Assembly (NCBI RefSeq): GCF_035046485.1
Contig: NC_085137.1
Coordinates: 494,420,351 to 494,484,350, forward strand
Length of the DNA: 64,000 nucleotides
Source: Aedes albopictus
Taxonomy: Eukaryota > Arthropoda > Insecta > Diptera > Culicidae
Reading direction: 5' to 3'
Under the pieces are notes generated by a model, which saw only the letters and a program-made list of their open reading frames with translations, had not been told where the DNA came from and did no database searches. Both the position numbers and the translations under genes were made by a program. Below are positions 57,110 to 64,000 of this stretch, in pieces (the stretch's first letter is position 1; every line of letters begins with the position of its first letter).

Positions 57110-57796
57110 GGGGAACAGAGCCCAAAATGCCAAGATGGGGTAAAATGGCCCAACTCATAAAATCATTCCTGAATGGGACTTGATCATTGATATAGGTGAA
57201 CGGTGTCAAGATATGTTTGCATTGAACATTCTTCCAGATGCTAGGCCGCCAAACCCACGGAAAATCTTTTGATTTTCCAATGAAAATTGGCAACTTCCGG
57301 TTTTCCGTGCTTGCAATTAAGGTTTTCTGGTGATTTTATTACCAGCCAAGTGTTTCCAACGAGATTGAGGCACGCATGGAGTCGCATGGTTGTTGATGTC
57401 TACGCTTTGCATGTTAGGGGTCATTCAAATATTACGATCATCGTTTTGCGGGGAGGGCGGTAACACTCCATGTATTGAGTAAACGAAAAAACGTGACAAA
57501 AAGGTGAAAGTGAGTCGAAAATGCCAGAAAACTGAAGGACGTAATTTTTGAATGTTTTCATGAAGTGGCATCTTACCCCATGGCAGTTGGCCTTTTTGCA
57601 CCACTTCCGTTTTACGAACCAGTTTTTGAAATCGCTAAAAATCAATGAAAATGCAATAATTTAGTGAATATTTTTGCTGAATCATCGAGCAAATATTGTC
57701 TAGTTGCTGTTACCACTTTGAAAGCCTAACAAATGAGGCTATATATCATTGAAAACGATGAAAGTTTGAAAAATGGCATATTGCCCCACTTTCCCC
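57110..57796. mobile_element. 687-bp TA-flanked element
   Basis: Ends GGGGAA and TTCCCC, with GCCCAAAATGCC against GGCATATTGCCCC, are flanked by TA at 57108-57109 and 57797-57798. It has GGGGTAA/TTACCCC words inside and no transposase. Confidence 0.6.
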
Positions 57797-57879
57797 TACC
57801 TGCTAAACAACAGGACGGCCAGGCTAAACTTCGATGTTGCGTGCGAACGTAGACAACAAAAATATATTAGGTAAGAACG

Positions 57880-58140
57880 GTGCAGAGTTTATTAACGGTG
57901 TGAGTTTTTGAGGTCCGGGACTAAACCCTAACTCAGACTGGAGGGTTGAAAGTGGGTACACGCATAGTGACTATCTGGCGGTTCGACACAAAGTCGACTA
58001 TGGAAGAAGACGGCCACAGCTGAGGGTCATCGATAGCCATCGCGGACGGCTAACCACGCGCTTCGATAAGCCGGAATTTGTGGAATGATTGCTCATGGAG
58101 GCAAAGCAAAGTATAGATTGCCCCAGAAAGTATGGACGCA
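57880..58140 (+). pseudogene. LINE endonuclease-end scrap
   Basis: GYTHSDYLAVRHKVDYGRRR, then TTRFDKPEFVE, resembles the end of a LINE AP-endonuclease domain (S-D-H-x-A-I/V block). A stop follows the FVE and it is truncated on both sides. Confidence 0.45.
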
Positions 58141-58286
58141 CCTAGTCTTCAGTTGTCTGATTGCTGCTCAAACGGATTTCTTACTTACTTCCTTCACATT
58201 TTGCAAATTTTCTAAGTGACATTCCCAACTTCTTGTTCTTACAGCATTTGAGCACAATTTTTCGACGTAATTCCACTGAAAGTCCA

Positions 58287-59409
58287 TGTACCGTATTACC
58301 CCGCTAATACGACACCGACTGTTGTCGAATAATCGGGGTAAACTTTTAATTCGACAAACTGGTTTGAAACTAATGTTCTGCCCGACAACAACTCAGCAGC
58401 GCGAGACTCGGACGTAGTCACAGGGTCGGCGCGCTACCGGGCAACCGGAGGGGCTTCGCGGATCTATTAGGGCGCTCAAAGATTCAAATAAACTACACTA
58501 AAGCGGTTCGAAATTACGGTGTATTCAGTTGTCTGTTGTTCTGTAGTTTGTCACTGGTTCACGGCACGTACCTTAGCTGACTGCAAACCTGCGAGCGCTC
58601 GCGGCGGGACCTCTGTTCCAGCGATGGCTGGCTGGACTCGATGCCGTCCTGTGGCAAGATGGCGGAACAGCTGCCGATGATCTGCGACGTCTGGAACGTA
58701 CTAGGGCGCTTGGAGAATGACTGGAATGGCGGTGTGTGGAGATGGTTCCGGACTACAGGCGCTTCCTTCAAGCTTAGTCGGTCGACGACGGCAAGGCCGC
58801 CCTTTGTCGGACCGAGAAGGGAATCTCTCCTTGAGATTTAGGGCTTTTGCCCGAGAGCTTTGTCCTCCTTGGTAGTTATGGCCGAAGCCAGAGGAACAAT
58901 GGTAATCCTTTACTTTTAGATTTGGGCACCTTACAGAAACCCAAACCGTTGCGTGCACTGGCTGTACTCGGACACACCAATCGGAAGGCTGGTTTTTAAA
59001 GAAACCGAAAAAAAGGTCCTATTGAAGGACATTCCAGGGTCAGTTAAGATCCATCAGGATTTTCGAGGGCTTAGTTACCTGAATGCTGGTTAACTCTGGC
59101 ACACCTCACTTCTGGCACAATCAACTGTTTCGAACACTCCACAATTACTTGAGTTAGCACATCCGATCTACACGCTCGCCTGTTTCAAAGTGGACGATGG
59201 CCGCCCACTGAAAGTCCTTTGAACCCTTCAGCCATCTCTTAAGTTCCGTGACGTCATCATCTATGACTTAGGTCACGCCATGTTTAGCTGTAGATTTAGG
59301 TTGCAGCCCAGTGGTTTTCTAATCGCTGAAGTTTGGTAACTGATCTGAATCTTCGACTAACATGGCGCAAATTTAAAAAACTGATATGAACCTTGTAACA
59401 ACGGTTACA
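58287..59409 (-). mobile_element. Candidate 3' LTR of the Ty3/gypsy element
   Basis: On the minus strand the segment begins TGTAACCGTTGTTAC right after a purine tract, and its far end, inverted, reads TGTACCGTATTAC. The TGT...ACA ends are similar as LTR ends are. The length is about 1.12 kb. The other LTR is outside the window, so identity cannot be checked. Confidence 0.5.
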
Positions 59410-59422
59410 CTATCCCCCCGCC
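59410..59422 (-). other. Candidate polypurine tract
   Basis: On the minus strand GGCGGGGGGATAG lies directly before the TGTAAC that starts the putative LTR, where plus-strand DNA synthesis would be primed. Confidence 0.5.
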
Positions 59423-60784
59423 GAGGTTAAATAATTACACTGCCTTAACCTGGGTAATTATTTAATCCCACACATAAATTCAAATATCATCATCAAAGTT
59501 AAAAGGGGGTTTACCAAACATCTTATAAACATACACTAATCGCTACGCGAAGCAGTTAAAATTCAATTAAAATCATCTGGACATTAAAACACATTAAAAT
59601 CTTCGGCAAACTAAAAGCATGAAGTTCCTTAAGAAACTTGCTATAATTGAGCACGTGAGATTATTTTGTAGTGAGTAAGCATGTCAATGAACACCTATGG
59701 TGAATTCGTTCTACTACTTCCTTCTCTCAATGTCTATCTACAAATCAGCCTACACACAGTAGGAGATTGAGATGACCAATCAGTCTCCTCTCACACGCGA
59801 TCGCGATTACACACTCTATTTGACCGGACAACTACAAAAGTTTTTTTTTTATTAAAACTGGACAAAACAAAAGGAAACAAATTAAAATGTGCTACAGTGC
59901 AAACAACGACGGACGGGATAGACGCTGTCGAATGGTGATGCTATGGACGGAATTATTACGATAAGTATTTCATGATGTATCTACTATGCGTTAAGCTGGA
60001 CGAATATGTTTATTTTCAGGTTTATTCGACCAGGTGGCCTTCCTGGTCGTAACAGGTTTTGTCTACGAAGTACATAGACCCTATTCTGCTGGTCAAGCTT
60101 TCGGCGCGCATTGAAAGCATCCTATCAACGGTTTTCCTGCGGAACGAACCTGAAAACGAGCATTTTTCATCGCGTTGTAAAATGCTATAATTTGATATCC
60201 TAAACATGTAACGGGTAAGTTTTCAACAGTTCAACGACACCATTTCTTCTTCTAGCCTAAATTTTCTTATCTTCCTACCTTAAGCCTATACCTAATCTAT
60301 AAATACCTATTATCTACTCTATTATCCTATAATTTCCCCTCATCTATCATCACCTCTTTTGTAATCGGCTTCACCGACAAAAGGGTTAAATTTGGTTCCT
60401 ACTTTCCTACTCTTTCTCGCTGCGCAGCTTTTTTTAATTGATGATCATTAATTTTCGATTTACAGGTTGGACACTCATGGCACTCATCCTCTCAATCTTG
60501 AGCAAGAGAGTTTTCACTCTCTGCTCTATTGGACGGACGGCTCCTACACTACATTGGGGCTGTAATGAATCCTACGTTCTCACGACCTGACTACCTCACG
60601 AGCGAACTATTGCGCGATAGTACATACGACCGAGGAACAATGATGACCCTATCCGATGCCTCCTAATGATGCTCTGCAGGTGCAACAGTGCAGCTCCTTT
60701 CCCTATGGTGAATATTCATTCATTATCTTTGATTGCTGAAATGATTTTAACACTCCGTTTCTCTTTTAGGTTCTCACGTCCCAA
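59423..60784 (-). other. Long region between pol and LTR
   Basis: About 1.36 kb after the pol stop has only short frames and no recognisable env-like signal peptide or membrane protein. It is probably a long 3' untranslated region or a decayed extra ORF. Confidence 0.4.
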
Positions 60785-63700
60785 TTAATGAGAATTGGAG
60801 TCATCGGGTCGTAGATCGGCGGCTGAGAAGACACCGAGATTTTTACCTTCTTCGTCGGCCACCTCGTACGCATTCGTCCCTCGTTTTGCAACGATGACGC
60901 ATGGAGTATAAACTGGCCCATATTTGGCATTATACTTCTCCACCGCCGACGACTGCTTGAAATTTCTTTTAAAAACTCGCTGTCCTATTTGGTAAGTCGG
61001 TGCAAATTTCTTGTGGCGCAGATTGTAGTTCTTCAAGTTTTTTACATAGCTTTTTCTAAGATTCTCTTCTACAATTTTAAACACTTTTTCGTTAATCTGT
61101 GCGCGAATATGCTCCCTCTCCCCTTCTGAAATCTCCTTTTCCTCTCTTTCAAGCCGATGGTGATCACCTTTCGTGACTTTTTCGTGGCCATACAGGATAC
61201 GGTAAGGCGAAAATCCCGTGGAGGCATGCACAGTGGTATTGATCATCTCCTCCACTTCCGAGATCTTCGCATCCCAGTTACGTTGATCCTCCCGCATGTA
61301 GGTCCTCAGGCACGCATTTATCGTCCGGTTTACCCTTTCCACCGGGTTTGCCTGGCTATGGTGCCTAGCGTTCGGCCAATGCTGAACCCCTCGACGTTGA
61401 AGCAGTCCCTGGAACTCCTTTCCCACAAATGTCGACGCATTATCCGTAATCATTACCTCTGGTGTTCCAAACCTCCTCATCCAATGGTCCTCCACAATCC
61501 TACACACGTCCTTCGCTTCAATTTTCCTCAATGGGGCAAGCAGAATCCATTTCGAAAACAGGTCCATCATGACCAATAAATGGCATTTACCCTGCTTGCT
61601 TCTCGGCAGACTTTGAATGAAGTCCAATGCTAGGATTTGGAACGGCTTATTGGTGAGCCTTTGATGACCCATTTGCGGCACGGTGGCAACAGTGGACGGC
61701 TTGCATTCCTTGCAAGTTCTGCAGTTCTTGATGTGGTTCTTGCAGTCTACTGCCATTCGTGGCCAGTAGTACCTACATTTCAATCGCTGGATGTTTTTCT
61801 CGTAGCCTGGATGCATCGCTCCATCATGTTCCTCTTCAAGGACTGACCTCCGCAGGTTTTCCGGGACACACAATTTCCACTCAAAAGTGTAATCCAGTGA
61901 ATCCGTTGGAGAAGACACAAATTTGTACAATTTGGAATTCTCTACTTTGAAATCCGCGTAATCTTCGGGACAATCGGCAACTTTACGAACCAAGTCTGCA
62001 TACCAGCCATCCTGCTTGACGACCTCTAGAGCCTCCATCGACCTGGACAAAGCGTCAGGAACCACGTTTTCCTTTCCCTTTCGGTGGCGCACTACCATAT
62101 CGTATTGTTGCAGTTGCATGCTCCAGCGACTCAGCTTGGAAGAGGACTTCCACTTGGTGTTCATGATGAACGACAATGCTGAGGAATCCGTGATCAGGGT
62201 AAATCTAGTACCTTCTATATAAGGCCTAAATTTTTCGATCGCTTCCATAGCAGCCAAGCCCTCCTTTTCAGCTGCTTTCCAGGCCCTCTGTGGTGTGGTT
62301 AGCTTTCTAGAGAAATATGCGATCACCTGTTCTACTCCTTCAATCTCCTGGGTCAATACTCCTGCGATCGCACTGTCACTGGCGTCGGTCTGCACCGTGA
62401 ACGGAAACTCGAAGTTCGGGTTCGTCAAAATCGGTGCCGAGATTAATCTCTCCTTTAGGTTGATGAATGCTGCCTCTGCTTGCTCATTCCATCTAACCAC
62501 CTTTGGTTTTCCCTTCAACAGGTCAGTTAGTGGTGCCGTTATCGCACTGTATCCCTCAATGAACCGCCTATAGTAGTTTATCATGCCCAAAAACCGCCTC
62601 AGTGACCGAACGGAGGTTGGGCGTTCGAAGTTCACTATCGCCTCAACTTTGTCCGGATTCGGCCTTACACCATTTCGTGACAAGATAAACCCTAAGTACG
62701 GCAGTTCAGGAACACAGAATCTCGATTTTTCCACGTTTATGGACAGGTTCGCCTCCTTCAACCTACGAGCAACTTCCTTCAAACTGCGAATGTGGTCCTC
62801 AAAAGTGTCGTTCGCGATTACAATATCATCCAAATACACGAACACTTTTGGTTCCAATTCACCGTATCCAAGCACTTGGTCCATCAGCCTTGACAAAGTG
62901 GCTGGGCTATTCACCAAGCCAAATGGAAGCCTAGTGAATTGGAACAGGCCCCTACCAAACACCCGAAACGCCGTATATTTACGGGAATCAGGGTCCAATG
63001 GAATCTGCCAAAATGCTTTGGACAGATCTATCGTCGTTAGGAATCGCGCAGACCCCAATCGTCCAAGGATTCGATCCTGATGCGGCAGTGGGTAGGCATC
63101 TCTGCGCGTTCGGTCGTTGAGTTTTCGGGCGTCCAAGCACATGCGAACCTTCAAGCTGGTTTCTCCCTCGGTTGTCTCGCCTTTTTTCATCACGGGTACA
63201 ATCAGTAGAGCCCAATCACTCGTCGATCGTTCTACAACTCCGGCCTCGATCCATTTGTCCAATTCTATGTCGACCTGCTTTTGGACCTCTGGAGACCAAG
63301 GGTATGGGTTTAGTCGGACCGGTGGTGCTGCCTGAAACTCCTCGGTGAATTCAATTTTATGAGTTATAATCGGAGTTGTTTCCAATATCTGACCATCTTC
63401 AAACGCTTTAAACTCCATTTTGACAGCTTCCAACTGTTCCTGCTGTTCTGGTGTCAACTGTATCTCCTCATCTTGCTCAACCTCGACTTCCTCAACAAAC
63501 GCCTCCGACGACTCTTTGATGGTGGGTTCTATGCCAAAAAGACGCCAAAAATTCATCCCCAGGATAAATCTTCTTTTCAGTGAGGGAGCAATTAGGGTCG
63601 TTACTAGTCTCGTCCTGCCGTTGAACGTAATTGGTAGATGCACCGCTCCACGAACTTCTAAAACCTCTCCTCCAGCTGTGAACAACTTCGTTTTCGTCTG

Positions 63701-63961
63701 GGACTTTTTCATGTTCAGCTTTCTCAACAGTTTCTCGCCTCCAATTCCTAGAATTGACACCTGGGCACCACTGTCTAAAAGCCCTACCATTTGCATCCCC
63801 ATTACCTCAAATTTGACAAACGGACGATTATCACCTTCTACCTGAACAGTTAACTCCTCCACTTCTGGATTGGACGGCACGAAGACAGTTAGAGGTTTTT
63901 GGTTCCGCACTCGACGACCTCCTACGTCGATTTGCGTCCGTTTTTTTGACAAAATAGGCAA
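60785..63961 (-). CDS. pol: Ty3/gypsy Pol polyprotein
   Basis: Uninterrupted frame of about 1058 residues. Aspartic protease DSG is at 63-65. In reverse transcriptase the first Asp is D312 (TIDLSKAFWQ) and the active site is YLDD at 376-379, where many relatives have YVDD. RNase H acids are D526, E568, D592 and D636. The integrase zinc domain is H712, H717, C747 and C750, and the catalytic triad is D780, D840 and E875 (spacing 34, as in DD35E). This order is Ty3/gypsy (Metaviridae). There is no in-frame ATG at the start. Pol is in the -1 frame to gag and overlaps it, so it is likely made by frameshifting at 63946-63940. The intact frame suggests recent activity. Confidence 0.95.
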   Translation of the reverse strand: MPILSKKRTQIDVGGRRVRNQKPLTVFVPSNPEVEELTVQVEGDNRPFVKFEVMGMQMVGLLDSGAQVSILGIGGEKLLRKLNMKKSQTKTKLFTAGGEVLEVRGAVHLPITFNGRTRLVTTLIAPSLKRRFILGMNFWRLFGIEPTIKESSEAFVEEVEVEQDEEIQLTPEQQEQLEAVKMEFKAFEDGQILETTPIITHKIEFTEEFQAAPPVRLNPYPWSPEVQKQVDIELDKWIEAGVVERSTSDWALLIVPVMKKGETTEGETSLKVRMCLDARKLNDRTRRDAYPLPHQDRILGRLGSARFLTTIDLSKAFWQIPLDPDSRKYTAFRVFGRGLFQFTRLPFGLVNSPATLSRLMDQVLGYGELEPKVFVYLDDIVIANDTFEDHIRSLKEVARRLKEANLSINVEKSRFCVPELPYLGFILSRNGVRPNPDKVEAIVNFERPTSVRSLRRFLGMINYYRRFIEGYSAITAPLTDLLKGKPKVVRWNEQAEAAFINLKERLISAPILTNPNFEFPFTVQTDASDSAIAGVLTQEIEGVEQVIAYFSRKLTTPQRAWKAAEKEGLAAMEAIEKFRPYIEGTRFTLITDSSALSFIMNTKWKSSSKLSRWSMQLQQYDMVVRHRKGKENVVPDALSRSMEALEVVKQDGWYADLVRKVADCPEDYADFKVENSKLYKFVSSPTDSLDYTFEWKLCVPENLRRSVLEEEHDGAMHPGYEKNIQRLKCRYYWPRMAVDCKNHIKNCRTCKECKPSTVATVPQMGHQRLTNKPFQILALDFIQSLPRSKQGKCHLLVMMDLFSKWILLAPLRKIEAKDVCRIVEDHWMRRFGTPEVMITDNASTFVGKEFQGLLQRRGVQHWPNARHHSQANPVERVNRTINACLRTYMREDQRNWDAKISEVEEMINTTVHASTGFSPYRILYGHEKVTKGDHHRLEREEKEISEGEREHIRAQINEKVFKIVEENLRKSYVKNLKNYNLRHKKFAPTYQIGQRVFKRNFKQSSAVEKYNAKYGPVYTPCVIVAKRGTNAYEVADEEGKNLGVFSAADLRPDDSNSH

Positions 63962-64000
63962 TTTTCCGTTGTAAAGTCATGCAAACCACATTTTGTACAA
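63922..64000 (-). CDS. gag: Gag C-terminus (partial, runs off the window)
   Basis: In the frame from 63999 downward the sequence reads CTKCGLHDFTTENCLFCQKN and then GRKST and stop TAG (63924-63922). It is a Cys-rich nucleocapsid-like end. The knuckle spans the usual 14 residues but the His is at position 7 rather than 9. A C-x2-C/C-x2-C arrangement is also possible. It overlaps the pol frame. Confidence 0.6.
   Translation of the reverse strand, partial: CTKCGLHDFTTENCLFCQKNGRKST
63940..63946 (-). promoter_or_regulatory. -1 ribosomal frameshift heptamer A-AAA-AAC
   Basis: In the gag frame the codons are CAA AAA AAC, giving the classical X-XXY-YYZ slip site. A -1 slip leads straight into the open pol frame, and gag ends 16 bases after the heptamer. 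No downstream pseudoknot was worked out. Confidence 0.7.

Noticed and set aside
60001..60030. Minus-strand AATAAA at about 60010 as end of the retrotransposon transcript
   Set aside because: It lies before the putative LTR, where the transcript should continue; more likely chance in an AT-rich tail.
61157..63845. Many plus-strand frames over the retrotransposon
   Set aside because: Antisense shadows of the intact pol frame.

Overview
The window reads as a piece of a large, transposon-rich, AT-rich insect genome, most likely a culicine mosquito and probably Aedes. The grounds are arthropod-type split genes with very long introns, RTE-like and Jockey/CR1-like LINE relics, tRNA-headed SINEs, many TA-flanked MITEs, a Ty3/gypsy element with a long LTR, and extensive degenerate 12-bp satellite built on TTCCTCCAGGAA. 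The genus is inferred from repeat types, not from a database search.

Two host genes are supported. The larger is a Cys-loop ligand-gated ion channel subunit on the + strand, reconstructed here as ten coding exons between 11585 and 55680. The exons join in frame at GT/AG sites into a 475-residue protein with a signal peptide, Cys-loop, four membrane segments and stop codon. Introns 1, 2 and 5 are about 7.0, 22.9 and 12.3 kb and hold most of the repeats. The second gene is an intact single-exon short-chain dehydrogenase/reductase (33885-34652, +) nested inside channel intron 2.

Layout: 1-9326 is a TIR element (14-9318) with a perfect 8-bp target duplication, filled with satellite and a second, GGTGCA-rich repeat. 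9327-10600 holds LINE relics, followed by the channel 5' exon near 11.6 kb. Intron 1 carries SINEs, a 2.8-kb TA-flanked element with a MITE nested in it, and a short Helitron abutting that MITE. Intron 2 carries a mariner relic, satellite arrays, a retro-insertion with a 22-bp duplication, a pogo-like TIR element also filled with satellite, a 1.9-kb CAGGGTGGCCAC element, the SDR gene, RTE relics facing each other, and more MITEs. Exons 3-5 lie at 41.6-42.1 kb. Intron 5 contains a resolvable nest (LINE hit by a MITE, MITE hit by a SINE), a large two-orientation satellite, a 2-kb TIR element and a roughly 300-bp tandem repeat. Exons 6-10 end at 55680. The right end (58287-64000, -) is the 3' part of a Ty3/gypsy retrotransposon with an uninterrupted pol, a likely -1 frameshift site at the gag/pol junction, and a candidate 3' LTR.

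No tRNA, rRNA, CRISPR array or bacterial-type operon was seen. The most unusual structures are the two TIR elements packed with the same 12-bp satellite, and the timed nests of insertions.
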